Shown piece after piece: positions 26,911 through 35,941 of a stretch of DNA of 64,000 nt. The notes under the pieces are model-generated. The model was not told the origin of the DNA, made no database searches, and worked only from the letters and a program-made list of their open reading frames with translations. Location of the stretch: positions 1 to 64,000 of the forward strand of contig NZ_SWDV01000029.1 in NCBI RefSeq assembly GCF_005877905.1, read 5' to 3'. Both the position numbers and the translations under genes were made by a program. Numbering within the stretch: position 1 is the stretch's first letter; every line of letters starts with the position of its first letter. The stretch comes from Pseudomonas nicosulfuronedens (GTDB taxonomy: Bacteria > Pseudomonadota > Gammaproteobacteria > Pseudomonadales > Pseudomonadaceae).

Positions 26911-26936
26911 ACAAGGCCGCCCTCGGGCGGCCTTGT
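26911..26936. terminator. Bidirectional terminator between NCS1 gene and hydrolase
   Basis: ACAAGGCCGCC-CTCG-GGCGGCCTTGT, lying between the convergent stops at 26881 and 26941. A perfect DnaA box (TTATCCACA on the minus strand, 26899-26907) stands just before it but is isolated. Confidence 0.75.
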
Positions 26937-26940
26937 TCAT

Positions 26941-27738
26941 TCAGGGCGCCAGCAGGAAGTCCAGCACGGCGCCTTCGAACTCACGGGGAAACTCGACGTT
27001 CGACAGGTGCACCGCCGGCAGCGTGAACACGCGCGCACCGGGGATCGCTTGGGCAATCAGTTCGCTGTGGCTGGCGGCAGTCACGGTGTCGAACTGCCCG
27101 GCGACCACCAGCGTAGGCAGGCGGACATCGTGTAATGCGCTGCGCAGATCGGCTTCCTGCACGGCGGCGAAGGAGCCGGCCAATCCATGCCGATTGGTCG
27201 CCAGCAACGTGGCGCGGAAAGGCTCTACCTCCGGTCTCGACGTCTCCAGCCAGAGCGCCGGAAACCAGTTGGCGAGGAAGGTTGCCGCGGTGCCCCGCAT
27301 ATCCGCCGCCGCCAGTACCTCGGCGATGCGCGCATCCCACTGCTCCTGCGGCCCGAGCCAGGCGGAGGTGTTTGCCAGAACCAGTCGCTCGATGCGTTGC
27401 GGAGCATTCAGCGCCAGCCACTGGCCGACGAACCCGCCGAGTGAAAGCCCCAGGAAATGCGCACGCTGCACGCCGAGCGAGTCAAGCAGTTCGACCACGT
27501 CCTGCCCCAGCCGCGTCAGCGAATAGGGGCCGGGGGGAACGCTGGATGCTCCGTGCCCCCGGGCGTCGTAGCGCAGCACGCGGAAGTGCTCGCTCAGCGC
27601 AGCGATCTGTCCGTCCCACATATGCAGGTCGGTGCCGATGGAATTGGACAGCACCAGCAGCGGGCGCTCGGCGGCCCCGTCCAGGCGATAGGCGATGCGC
27701 GCGTTATCCCGGGTGACCAGGTAATGAAGCGGGCTCAT
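26941..27738 (-). CDS. Alpha/beta hydrolase, 3-oxoadipate enol-lactonase-like
   Basis: A 265-residue alpha/beta hydrolase resembling PcaD. SNSIGTDLHMWDGQI near residue 32 is a typical oxyanion-hole region; the nucleophile is in FLGLSLGGFVGQWLAL (serine about 98), the acid in VAGQFDTVT and the histidine in PAVHLSNVEFP. There is no pca cluster around it, so it may act on another lactone or ester. The start at 27738 has GGAGA before it. It is divergent from the LysR gene at 27836, its likely regulator. Confidence 0.85.
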   Translation of the reverse strand: MSPLHYLVTRDNARIAYRLDGAAERPLLVLSNSIGTDLHMWDGQIAALSEHFRVLRYDARGHGASSVPPGPYSLTRLGQDVVELLDSLGVQRAHFLGLSLGGFVGQWLALNAPQRIERLVLANTSAWLGPQEQWDARIAEVLAAADMRGTAATFLANWFPALWLETSRPEVEPFRATLLATNRHGLAGSFAAVQEADLRSALHDVRLPTLVVAGQFDTVTAASHSELIAQAIPGARVFTLPAVHLSNVEFPREFEGAVLDFLLAP

Positions 27739-27800
27739 GGGAGCGTCTCCTCAAGTGAATGTGGAGACGAAGGTAGTTGCGGTCGTATTCCGAAGAAATT

Positions 27801-27822
27801 ACAAAGCACTGAACAACTTTGT
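27801..27822. promoter_or_regulatory. Inverted repeat in the hydrolase/LysR divergent promoter
   Basis: ACAAAG-N10-CTTTGT, placed 14-35 bp before the LysR ATG and within the 97-bp divergent gap. It fits the size of a LysR-type binding site, but the T-N11-A core is not strict. Confidence 0.4.
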
Positions 27823-27835
27823 CAAGAAACCTGAC

Positions 27836-28711
27836 ATGCACGACTTCACCCTGCACGACCTGCAGTGCTTCGACACCGTGGTTGAAGCCGGCGGCTTCCA
27901 GGCCGCCGCCCAGCAACTGCACCGCTCGCACCCGGCAGTTTTCGCCGCTGTCGCCCGCCTGGAGCGGCAGCTCGGCTTCGAGCTGCTGGACCGCAGCGGC
28001 TACCGCGTCGCCCTGACCGGCGCCGGCGAATCCTTCCACCGCCGCGCCAGGGACCTGCTGCGCGAACTGGGCAGCCTGCGGGACCACGCCGCGCACCTGG
28101 CGGCCGGTGAGGAGAGCGAACTGCGCGTGGTGCTCGGCGACTTCTGCCCACGAGCTGCCCTGCTGGAAAAGCTTGCGCGCTTCTTCGCCACGCAGCCTCA
28201 CACGCGCCTGCAGCTGTACTTCGAAAGCGTCAGCGGTCCGCTGGAGCGGCTGCTCGACGGTGAGGCGGATCTGATCCTGCACCGCGTGGACAAGGCCGAC
28301 CCGCGCCTGGAGTGGCTGCACCTGGGCGAAGTGGATTTCATCCCGGTGATCGCGCCGACGCTGCTGGCGAACACCACGGACATCCGTCCCGAACAGTTGC
28401 GCGCGCTCACCCAGTGCGTGATGCGTGACAGCGCCCGGCACTCCCCACCGGCGGACTACTTCACCCTCGACGGCGCACCGCAATGCACGGTGCCGGACCA
28501 GGCGATGAAGAAAGAGCTGGTGCTGCACGGCCTGGCTTGGGGTCACCTGCCGCGCCATCTGATTGCCGAGGAACTGGCCGAAGGACGCCTGTGCGATCTC
28601 AGCGGGCCGGACCTGCCCGGTCGCCGCGAAGAGCTGGTCGCCGCGCGCCGGCGCGACCGTGCCCACGGCCCGGTCGCGCAACGGCTCTGGGGCTTCCTGC
28701 GGGAGTCCTGA
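27836..28711 (+). CDS. LysR-family transcriptional regulator
   Basis: A 291-residue LysR regulator: MHDFTLHDLQCFDTVVEAGG and QQLHRSHPAVFAAVARLERQLG form the DNA-binding helix-turn-helix; the effector domain follows (about 88-290). The ATG at 27836 is where the family N-terminus begins. Its stop codon abuts the stop of the convergent GST gene at 28712 with no gap. It is divergent from the hydrolase at 26941 and probably controls it and itself. Confidence 0.88.
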   Translation: MHDFTLHDLQCFDTVVEAGGFQAAAQQLHRSHPAVFAAVARLERQLGFELLDRSGYRVALTGAGESFHRRARDLLRELGSLRDHAAHLAAGEESELRVVLGDFCPRAALLEKLARFFATQPHTRLQLYFESVSGPLERLLDGEADLILHRVDKADPRLEWLHLGEVDFIPVIAPTLLANTTDIRPEQLRALTQCVMRDSARHSPPADYFTLDGAPQCTVPDQAMKKELVLHGLAWGHLPRHLIAEELAEGRLCDLSGPDLPGRREELVAARRRDRAHGPVAQRLWGFLRES

Positions 28712-29464
28712 TCAACTACGGCTCATCGGCCCGCGCACCGGTTGCTCGCGCATGTGGCAGACCTCGCTGACCGGCGCGCCGGCGGCAATCAGCGCCTCGC
28801 GCTGCTGAGCGATGGGCGTGCGGGCGATAGCGCGCTCGAACTGGTTGAGCGTCTGGAATGCAGGCAGAGCGAAGGCTGCCGCGAGCATCGCCGCCAGCTT
28901 CGGCCAGCGCTGGGCGTCCAGCTCGTAGCGGGCGAACTGCGCGTTGCGCATGAAACAGGCGACGCTGATGTCGGCGATGGACAACTCGCCCAACAGCCAG
29001 CCGCTCGCCGGCAACTGCGCCTCCAGGTAATCGAAGACCGCCGGCAGGTCGTGCTGGTAGGTCTTCTCCAATACCCCCACATCGGGCTCGCGTCCCCACA
29101 CGCCACGACCGATCACCAGTTGGTCGAACAGCTGCCAGATCACCACCTGGCCCATGCGGCTGTCGGCAAATTCCTCGATCCAGCGGGCACGGGCGCGCTC
29201 GGCGATGTCCGCCGGGTAGAGCGCGGGCTGTGGATAACGCTCTTCCAGGTACTGGCAGATCACCGAGGAGTCGTTGAGCACCAGCTCGCCGTCCACCAGC
29301 ACCGGTACCTGGCGCAGCGGGCTCAGCTTCTCGAAATCCTCGTTGCCGAAGAACGGCACGATGGAATCGATACGGTAGTCCACCCCCTTCATTTCCAGCA
29401 GCACCAGCGCCTTGCGCACGTAGGGGGACAGGTAGGAGCCAATCAGCAGCAGCGGTTCGGACAT
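28712..29464 (-). CDS. Glutathione S-transferase family protein
   Basis: A 250-residue protein with an N-terminal thioredoxin-like GST domain (LLLIGSYLSPYVRKALVLLEMKG, then VPVLVDGELVLNDSSVICQYLEE with the glutathione-binding SS/E region) and a C-terminal helical domain (LLGELSIADISVACFM). The catalytic residue is probably a serine in SYLSPYVRK. The start at 29464 excludes a 20-residue upstream extension with no GST homology. Substrate unknown. Confidence 0.88.
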   Translation of the reverse strand: MSEPLLLIGSYLSPYVRKALVLLEMKGVDYRIDSIVPFFGNEDFEKLSPLRQVPVLVDGELVLNDSSVICQYLEERYPQPALYPADIAERARARWIEEFADSRMGQVVIWQLFDQLVIGRGVWGREPDVGVLEKTYQHDLPAVFDYLEAQLPASGWLLGELSIADISVACFMRNAQFARYELDAQRWPKLAAMLAAAFALPAFQTLNQFERAIARTPIAQQREALIAAGAPVSEVCHMREQPVRGPMSRS

Positions 29465-29572
29465 GACGGTTCTTCTTATAGGAATGGGCGCCCGATTGTA
29501 GATCGCGCCACGAGCAGCGGACAAAAGCCGACGGGTGCCAATTGCGCGCGTGACTGCACTTTGCGATCATTT

Positions 29573-29591
29573 GCGAATGGTTATCGTTTTT
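29573..29591. promoter_or_regulatory. Fur box before the FecI-type sigma gene
   Basis: GCGAATGGTTATCGTTTTT matches 12 of 19 positions of the Fur consensus GATAATGATAATCATTATC, with the GAATGGTTATCG core usual for Pseudomonas iron-starvation sigma genes. It is 37 bp before the TTG start, so iron-loaded Fur would repress the operon. Confidence 0.75.
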
Positions 29592-29627
29592 TAACTTGAT
29601 CCCATTCGAGATCATTGGGGGAGTAGC

Positions 29628-30146
29628 TTGTCGGCCATCCAGATGGGTAGCGGCGAACTCGTAGGCGCCTTGTATCGCGATCACCGCGACTGGCTGACGG
29701 CCTGGCTGAATCGCAGCCTGGGCTGTCCGCAGCGCGCCGAAGACCTGAGCCACGACACCTTCGTCCGCGTGCTCGGCCGTCGCGAGCTGCCCTCCCTGCG
29801 CGAACCCCGCGCCTTCCTGGTCACCGTTGCCAAGGGCCTGCTGGTGGATCACTGGCGCCGCGTGGCGCTGGAACAAGCCTACCTCGAAGAACTGAAATGC
29901 CTGCCCGAGGCCGTGCAGCCCTCCGCCGAGGATCACTGCCTGATCCTCGCCGACCTGCGCGAAATCGACCGCCTGCTGGGCAAGCTGTCCACCCGCGCGC
30001 GCAGCGCGTTCCTGCTCAACCGCCTGGACGGCCTGGGCCACGCCGAGATCGCCGAGCAACTGGGCGTCTCTGTGCCGCGCGTGCGCCAGTACATCGCCCA
30101 GGGCCTGCGCCAGTGCTACATCGCGCTGTACGGCGAGCCGACGTGA
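29628..30146 (+). CDS. fiuI: Iron-starvation ECF sigma factor (FecI family)
   Basis: A 172-residue sigma factor. Region 2 is LYRDHRDWLTAWLNRSLGCP...AEDLSHDTFVRVL; region 4 is LSTRARSAFLLNRLDGLGHAEIAEQLGVSVPRVRQYI. The TTG at 29628 is preceded by GGGGGAG at four bases, while the later ATG at 29643 has no such site, so TTG is favoured. It overlaps the anti-sigma gene by GTGA. By synteny with P. aeruginosa it is FiuI of the ferrichrome system. Confidence 0.88.
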   Translation: MSAIQMGSGELVGALYRDHRDWLTAWLNRSLGCPQRAEDLSHDTFVRVLGRRELPSLREPRAFLVTVAKGLLVDHWRRVALEQAYLEELKCLPEAVQPSAEDHCLILADLREIDRLLGKLSTRARSAFLLNRLDGLGHAEIAEQLGVSVPRVRQYIAQGLRQCYIALYGEPT

Positions 30147-31105
30147 AGGGACCGGTTTCCCTGCAGATACTCGACGAGGCGATCAGCTGGCAGCTGCGCC
30201 TGGGCTCCGGCGAATCGCGCCCCGACGATGAAGCTGCCTTCGCTCGCTGGCATTCGGCCCACAGCGAACACGCCCGCGCCTGGAGCCAGTTGGGCATGCT
30301 CGACCGCAGCCTTGCTGGCGCCGCACCCAAGGCCGCGCGCAACGCCTTGCTGCGCTCGCCGGGCGAGTCCCGGCGCAAGGTTCGCCGCCTGGCCGGCACC
30401 GGCTTGTCGTTGCTGCTGGTCGGCGCGCTGGCGCTGGGGGTCGGCAACCGCTACACACCCATACGCTATGCCTTCTCCGACCTGGTGACCGCCACCGGCG
30501 AGCAGCGCGAACTGCGCCTGCCGGACAACACCCGACTGGTGCTGAACAGCCGCACCGCCGTCGATGTGCGTTTCGACGCCGAGCAGCGGCGCATCGTCCT
30601 GCTCAGCGGCGAAATTCTCGTGGAGACCGCCCACGGCGACAGCCGCCCGTTCATCGTCGAAACCGACGAAGGCCGCCTGCGCGCCCTCGGTACACGCTTT
30701 TTGGTGGAGCGCGATGACGGCGACAGCACCTTGCTCAGCGTCCTGCAATCCGCCGTGGCCGCACGCCCCGAGCAACTGCCGGACGAGCGCGTCATCAACC
30801 AGGGCCAGCAGATACGAGTACGCGCCGACGGCTTCGGCGCAGTGGAGGCCAATAGCGCCACCGCCGATGCCTGGACCCACGGCATGCTGGTGGTGGACAA
30901 CGTGCGCCTGAGCGAGCTGATCGATCAACTGGCGCGCTACAGCCCGGGCTACCTGGCAGTGGACCCGGCGCTAGCCGACCTGCGCATCACCGGCAGCTTC
31001 CCGCTAAAGAATATCGACCTGGCGCTCAGCTCGCTGGAACCAACGCTGCCGGTGCGTATCGAGAAGCACGGCCAGTGGTGGTCCCGCGTAGTGCCGCGCG
31101 GCTGA
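30143..31105 (+). CDS. fiuR: FecR-type anti-sigma factor
   Basis: A 320-residue inner-membrane regulator. An N-terminal DUF4880 cytoplasmic domain (ISWQLRLGSGESRPDDEAAFARWHS) is followed by one membrane helix (LSLLLVGALALGVG, about 85-98), the periplasmic FecR domain (TATGEQRELRLPDNTRLVLN...) and a C-terminal STN-interaction region. GTG at 30143 forms a GTGA overlap with the sigma gene. It transmits the loaded-receptor signal to FiuI. Confidence 0.88.
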   Translation: MKGPVSLQILDEAISWQLRLGSGESRPDDEAAFARWHSAHSEHARAWSQLGMLDRSLAGAAPKAARNALLRSPGESRRKVRRLAGTGLSLLLVGALALGVGNRYTPIRYAFSDLVTATGEQRELRLPDNTRLVLNSRTAVDVRFDAEQRRIVLLSGEILVETAHGDSRPFIVETDEGRLRALGTRFLVERDDGDSTLLSVLQSAVAARPEQLPDERVINQGQQIRVRADGFGAVEANSATADAWTHGMLVVDNVRLSELIDQLARYSPGYLAVDPALADLRITGSFPLKNIDLALSSLEPTLPVRIEKHGQWWSRVVPRG

Positions 31106-31112
31106 ACACTTC

Positions 31113-31206
31113 TGTGCAGGAGCGAGCTTGCTCGCGAACGGCTTCCCCGGCTGCGCTGGCGCCAGGGGTTCGCGAGCAAGGGCTAGGCGCCCCCCTCGGT
31201 CCTACG
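31113..31206. repeat. Family-2 inverted repeat between fiuR and fiuA
   Basis: The left arm matches GCAGGAGCGAGCTTGCTCGC; the right arm is interrupted after GCGAGCAAG by 14 bases (GGCTAGGCGCCCCC), the counterpart of the insert in the copy at 13909-14001. It lies between the anti-sigma and receptor genes, where a hairpin could lower read-through into fiuA. Confidence 0.85.
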
Positions 31207-31306
31207 AAAAGCCATCCGGAAATTTTTTTCACCCAGCCCTATCACTTTTTGAATCTCGTCCGGCAAGGAGGCATCGAGAACCGTTTTCATTCAGGAGTCG
31301 TTGTCA

Positions 31307-33706
31307 ATGCGCCGCCCGTTCGAACTGTCGCTCCGCCCTTGCCTGCTGGCCACCGCTATCCTGCTGGCCACCTCTTCGGCCATCGCCGCCGACGCCGTGC
31401 GTGACTACCAGATGCCTGCCGGCCCGTTGGCCAGCACCCTCAACCGCATCGCCGCCGAGGGCGGCCTGAGCCTGAGCCTCGATCCGGCGCTGGCCCAGGG
31501 CCGTAGCGCACACGCCGTGCAGGGCCGTTACGACGCCGCCGGCGCACTGCGTCAGGCGCTGCAGGGCAGCGGGCTGGAGCTGGTGGAAAACGAATCGGGC
31601 AGCTACAGCCTGCGCCCGGTGCCGAGCGACACCCTGTCGATGTCCGCTACCACCATCAGCGCCGCCCAGGAAGATCCGGACGGCCCCGCGGTGGGCTACG
31701 TCGCCACTCGTTCGCGCATTGGCACCAAGACCGACACGCCGATCCTGGAGACCGCCAAGTCCATCTCCGTCGCCACCCGCGAGCAAATGCAGGACCGTGG
31801 CGTGCAGAACATCGACGACGCCGTGCGCTACATGCCCGGCACGGTCGCCAGCAGCTATGGCAGCGACACCCGCTCCGACTGGCTGCGCATCCGTGGCTTC
31901 GAGCCGACCCAGTTCCTCGACGGCCTGCCGATGGCCACCGGCGTCTATGCCAACCCGAAGCTGGACACCTGGGACCTGGAGCGCGTTGCCGCGCTGCGCG
32001 GTCCGGCCTCTTCCGTCTACGGCCAGACTCCGCCCGGCGGCCTGCTGGACATGACCAGCCTGCGCCCGCAAGCCGAGCAGGCAAGTGCCGTGCAACTGCA
32101 GGCCGGCAACTACAACCACAAGCAGATCAACTTCGACAGCACCGGCCCACTGGATGACGAAGGTCGCTTCCTCTACCGCGTCAGCGGCGTGGTGCGCGAC
32201 AGCAACACACAGATCGACCACATCCCGGACAAGCGCTACAACCTGGCGCCGAGCCTGACCTGGAACATCGACGACGATACCAAGCTGACCTTCCTCAGCC
32301 AGTTCACCCGTGACGATACCGGCATCACCACCCAGTTCCTGCCGCTCAAGGGCACCAAGTACGATGCCCCCTTCGGCGATATCTCGCACCACAAGAACCT
32401 GGGCGACCCGGACTGGGAAAACTACGACCGCACCACCTGGTGGCTGGGTTACGCCTTCGAGCATCGTCTCAATGACGTCTGGCAGTTCCGCCAGAACCTG
32501 CGCTACATGAAGAACGACCTGTCGTTCGACGCGCTCACTCCTGGCGGCTACCTCGACACCGTCAGCGACGACGGCACCCTGAACCGTGTCAGCACCTCGG
32601 TGAACGAGGACCTGGACCAGTTCGTGGTGGACAACAACTTCCAGGCCGACTTCGACACCGGCGAGTTCAAGCACACCGTGCTGCTGGGCCTGGACCACAA
32701 CCGCATGGACACCAGCTACACCTCGATCTACGGCTACGCGGTGCCACCGACCAACGTGGTGCGCCCGATCTATGGCCAGCCCATCGTCACCCCGGACCGC
32801 TCCACCGCGTTCTACGACTACCGCCAGCAGATCGACCAGACCGGCGCCTACGTGCAGGACCAGATCGCCCTGGACAACTGGCGCCTGACCCTCGGTGGCC
32901 GCTATGACTGGGTGCACACCGACACCAAGTTCCGCAACAAGGGCGATGCCACCACTTCCGGTACCGATCGCCAGTTCAGCGGCAACGCGGCGCTGAGCTA
33001 CATCTTCGACAATGGCATTGCGCCTTACCTGTCCTACTCCGAGTCGTTCCAGCCGGCCACCGGCGCGGACGTCTCCAGCACCGAGTCGTTCAAGCCGACC
33101 GAGGGCAAGCAGTGGGAGCTGGGCGTGAAGTACCAGCCGGTGGGCAGCGACACCCTGCTGACCGCTGCCGTGTATGACCTGCGCCAGGAAAACGTGACCG
33201 TCTCCGAGAACGTCGGCGGTGTGCCGGTTTCCAGCCAGACCGGCGAAGTGAAGGTCACCGGCCTGGAACTGGAAGCCAACTCCAACCTGACCGAAAACCT
33301 CAAGCTGATCGGCAGCTACACCTACACCGACACCGAGGTGAAGAAGGGCCAGTACGCCGGCAACCGCCTGCAGCTGATCCCGCGCAACGCCGCATCCCTG
33401 TGGGCCGACTACACCTGGCACGCCGGTATGCTCAACGGTTTCGGCGTCGGCTACGGCGTGCGCTACGTGGGCGACACCTATGGCGACCAGGCCAACACCT
33501 TCGACGGTTACGCCGGTTCCTATACCGTGTACGACGCCGCAGTGCACTACGACCTTGGCAAGCTGGACAGCAGCCTCAACGGCACCTCGGTGGCGGTCAA
33601 CGCCACCAACCTGTTCAACAAGGACTACATCTCCACCTGCGACGGTTACTACTGCTACTACGGCGATCAGCGCAAAGTGGTGGCGAGCGTGACCTACAAG
33701 TGGTGA
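31307..33706 (+). CDS. fiuA: TonB-dependent ferrichrome-type siderophore receptor with STN domain
   Basis: A 799-residue outer-membrane receptor. A signal peptide ends at about residue 28 (LLATSSAIAADA). An STN signalling domain at about 30-105 (YQMPAGPLASTLNRIAAEGG) is what interacts with FiuR. The plug domain (TPILETAKSISVATREQM...LRIRGFE...GPASSVYGQTPPGGLLDM) precedes the 22-strand barrel, and the chain ends in an aromatic (YKW). ATG at 31307 follows AGGAG. Ferrichrome is inferred from synteny with P. aeruginosa FiuA; a related hydroxamate is possible. Confidence 0.85.
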   Translation: MRRPFELSLRPCLLATAILLATSSAIAADAVRDYQMPAGPLASTLNRIAAEGGLSLSLDPALAQGRSAHAVQGRYDAAGALRQALQGSGLELVENESGSYSLRPVPSDTLSMSATTISAAQEDPDGPAVGYVATRSRIGTKTDTPILETAKSISVATREQMQDRGVQNIDDAVRYMPGTVASSYGSDTRSDWLRIRGFEPTQFLDGLPMATGVYANPKLDTWDLERVAALRGPASSVYGQTPPGGLLDMTSLRPQAEQASAVQLQAGNYNHKQINFDSTGPLDDEGRFLYRVSGVVRDSNTQIDHIPDKRYNLAPSLTWNIDDDTKLTFLSQFTRDDTGITTQFLPLKGTKYDAPFGDISHHKNLGDPDWENYDRTTWWLGYAFEHRLNDVWQFRQNLRYMKNDLSFDALTPGGYLDTVSDDGTLNRVSTSVNEDLDQFVVDNNFQADFDTGEFKHTVLLGLDHNRMDTSYTSIYGYAVPPTNVVRPIYGQPIVTPDRSTAFYDYRQQIDQTGAYVQDQIALDNWRLTLGGRYDWVHTDTKFRNKGDATTSGTDRQFSGNAALSYIFDNGIAPYLSYSESFQPATGADVSSTESFKPTEGKQWELGVKYQPVGSDTLLTAAVYDLRQENVTVSENVGGVPVSSQTGEVKVTGLELEANSNLTENLKLIGSYTYTDTEVKKGQYAGNRLQLIPRNAASLWADYTWHAGMLNGFGVGYGVRYVGDTYGDQANTFDGYAGSYTVYDAAVHYDLGKLDSSLNGTSVAVNATNLFNKDYISTCDGYYCYYGDQRKVVASVTYKW

Positions 33707-33757
33707 TAGGCACTGCCGGGTAGCTCCAACACGCGGCTACCCCTTGGCTACCCGCTG

Positions 33758-33788
33758 AAAGCCCCGCCCCATTCGGAGCGGGGCTTTT
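33758..33788 (+). terminator. Intrinsic terminator of fiuA
   Basis: AAAGCCCCGC...GCGGGGCTTTT with an eleven-base loop, 52 bp past the stop, followed by CCTTTT. Confidence 0.88.
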
Positions 33789-33836
33789 CCTTTTGCAGGA
33801 GCAACTGTTTTTTCAGGTCAGCCCGTGCCTGTGATT

Positions 33837-33954
33837 CCCCTCACCCCAGCCCTCTCCCTTGGGGAGAGGGAGCTGATGGTGCCGGCTCAGGCCATGACTT
33901 CATCCTGCGCCGAACAGTCCCCTCTCCCTCTGGGAGAGGGTTAGGGTGAGGGGT
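33837..33954. repeat. Long inverted repeat, CCCTCACCCCAGCCCTCTCCC family (family 3)
   Basis: CCCCTCACCCCAGCCCTCTC near 33837-33871 faces its inverse GGGAGAGGGTTAGGGTGAGG at 33929-33954; each arm contains its own small hairpin (CTCTCCC...GGGAGAG). A single copy recurs at 36661-36695. With the fiuA terminator these fill the 300 bases from 33707 to 34006; no gene is seen there. Confidence 0.85.
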
Positions 33955-34006
33955 GGTCCGTGCACAGAACGCTCCTACGCACCTGCATCGTGTTGCCGAG
34001 TACGCC

Positions 34007-34864
34007 TCAGCGCCGCACCGCCCCCCACACCACGCTCGCATCGTCATGGATCTTCAGGCGCGGATAGTCCAACGCCTGGCCATCGGCGCTTTCCAGCGCG
34101 CGCAGTTCATCGATCAGTGCCTCAACACCACGCTCGGGCAACGCCGCGAACAGCGCGTCCAGGTCGTAGCGGCGAAAATCCAGCAGCCGGTCGAAACCAT
34201 CGGTCACCAGCATGAACGCCTTCAGTCCCACGGGGTCGAGCACTCGGCGCTGCACGTGCGGAATCCAGCGCTCGCTCGGGTCGAGGCACCAGTAGCCTTC
34301 CGGCGTATTGGCCAGCGTGCGGTTGCGCCGCACCCATTCGCGGCTGGCCTGCCACAGTTGCGCGTGGCTCCATTCCGGGTTCGCCTCGCGCAGCGCCAGC
34401 AGGCGCTGCACTGACTGGCGATCGATCTCTTCCAGCGGCGTATCGCCGAAGCTCTCGACCTGGCCGTCCTCCCAAGCCAAGTGGATGCAGGTGTCGCAGA
34501 GGTTGAGCAGCTCCAACGAACCGTCACCCAGTACCCGCAGCAGACTCAGACAGGCGGTGGGCAAGTTGAGGTCCAGGCTCACGGCCATGCCAGAGTCGCG
34601 CTGGAAATCCGCAGCGATGCCCGCCTGCAATTGCGCCAGCAACTCCTCGGTCGGTTGAAAAGGCTGCTCTTCCAACAGCTGTTGCAGGTGCGCATTGGCA
34701 CTCTGGGCCAGCCAGCGGGCATCGCTCTCGCCGCCCACCAGCCCCTGTCCAAGACTGGTCGCCCCATCCAGCACCCAAGCCGAAGTGGTGGTATAGCCGA
34801 TGGCGTCGTCGTTCACCGGCGAGCCTTGGCGGCAGGCCGCCCCCCATACGGAAATCGTCGTCAC
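34007..34864 (-). CDS. PP2C-like protein phosphatase
   Basis: A 285-residue protein with PP2C-type metal-binding motifs: NDDAIGY (about 19), WVLDGATSLG (about 30), VTDGFDRLL (about 215) and the final DDASVVWG (about 275). Such phosphatases remove phosphate from serine/threonine. The GTG at 34864 with AGGAGA six to seven bases before it is chosen over a further upstream GTG. It is divergent from the vgb-like gene. No kinase partner lies next to it. Confidence 0.8.
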   Translation of the reverse strand: MTTISVWGAACRQGSPVNDDAIGYTTTSAWVLDGATSLGQGLVGGESDARWLAQSANAHLQQLLEEQPFQPTEELLAQLQAGIAADFQRDSGMAVSLDLNLPTACLSLLRVLGDGSLELLNLCDTCIHLAWEDGQVESFGDTPLEEIDRQSVQRLLALREANPEWSHAQLWQASREWVRRNRTLANTPEGYWCLDPSERWIPHVQRRVLDPVGLKAFMLVTDGFDRLLDFRRYDLDALFAALPERGVEALIDELRALESADGQALDYPRLKIHDDASVVWGAVRR

Positions 34865-34944
34865 AACCGTTCTCCTTCGTTTTGTCGGCCACACTGACCG
34901 GCGTACAGTCTCACCTGAGTCCGGACTCTGCCAAGGAGAGCCCC

Positions 34945-35910
34945 ATGCTTCGCGTCCTGCCCCTCCCCCTGAGCTGCCTGCTCCTCACCGGCCTGCTGCT
35001 GGCCACCGGCGCACAAGCCACCGAGGTGAAGTACTACGACCTGCCCAAGGGCTCCGCCCCGCATGACGTAGCCCCCACCGAGGACGGCAAGGTCTGGTAC
35101 ACCGCGCAGAAGCTCGGCGTGCTCGGCCGGCTCGATCCGCAGACCGGGCAGAGCGAGCAGATCAGCCTCGGCAAGGGCTCCACCCCGCACGGCGTTATCG
35201 CCGACGGCAACGGCGACGCCTGGATCACCGACAGCGGCCTGAACGCCATTGTCCACGTGGACGCACAACGTCTTGGGGTGGAGGTCATTCCGCTACCCAA
35301 GGAAGCCGCCAACGCCAACCTCAACACTGCGGTATTCGATGACGACGGCGTGCTGTGGTTCACCGGGCAGAACGGTTTCTACGGTCGCCTCGATCCGAGC
35401 AGCCGGGAGCTGAAAGTCTGGCCGGCGCCCCGCGGCAAGGGCCCGTACGGCATCGCCGTGGCTCCGGATGGCGGCCTCTGGTACGCGTCGCTGGCGGGCA
35501 ACTACATCGGTCAGATCGACGGCATCCAGGGCAGCGCCACCCCCTTCGATTCGCCCGACAAGGATGGCGGGCCGCGCCGCCTCTGGGCCGACTCGGTGGG
35601 ACGGCTCTGGGTCAGCCAGTGGAATGCCGGCAGCCTGGCGCGCTTCGACCCCAGCGACAACCAGTGGAAAACCTGGAAGCTGCCGGGTGATCATCCCCAG
35701 CCCTATGCGGTCTATGTCGATGCCATGGACCAGGTGTGGCTGAGCGATTTTTCCGCCAACGCGCTGTTGCGTTTCGACCCGCAGAGCGAACGCTTCACCA
35801 CCTACCCGAGCGACCACGAACACGCCAATGTGCGCCAACTGCTCGGCCGCCCCGGCGAAGTATGGGGCGCCGAATCCGGCACCGATCGCCTGGTGCAGAT
35901 CCACGATTGA
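34945..35910 (+). CDS. Exported streptogramin-lyase-like beta-propeller
   Basis: A 321-residue protein with a signal peptide (ends ATGAQA) and seven repeats of the propeller type with GKVWYTAQ, GDAWITDSG, GVLWFTGQ, GGLWYASL, GRLWVSQW, DQVWLSDF and GEVWGAESG strands. This is the virginiamycin B lyase (Vgb) fold, which linearises type B streptogramins; environmental relatives have no proven antibiotic role and this one is exported. AAGGAGA precedes the ATG. The end is 31 bp before the GST start. Confidence 0.82.
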   Translation: MLRVLPLPLSCLLLTGLLLATGAQATEVKYYDLPKGSAPHDVAPTEDGKVWYTAQKLGVLGRLDPQTGQSEQISLGKGSTPHGVIADGNGDAWITDSGLNAIVHVDAQRLGVEVIPLPKEAANANLNTAVFDDDGVLWFTGQNGFYGRLDPSSRELKVWPAPRGKGPYGIAVAPDGGLWYASLAGNYIGQIDGIQGSATPFDSPDKDGGPRRLWADSVGRLWVSQWNAGSLARFDPSDNQWKTWKLPGDHPQPYAVYVDAMDQVWLSDFSANALLRFDPQSERFTTYPSDHEHANVRQLLGRPGEVWGAESGTDRLVQIHD

Positions 35911-35941
35911 GCCCATGACCGATACCCAGGAGTTGCTGTCG

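Noticed and set aside
11734-29237. Perfect DnaA boxes at 11734, 16121, 26899 and 29229
   Set aside because: Three lie in coding sequence and the fourth is isolated; no clustering, so likely chance or codon use.
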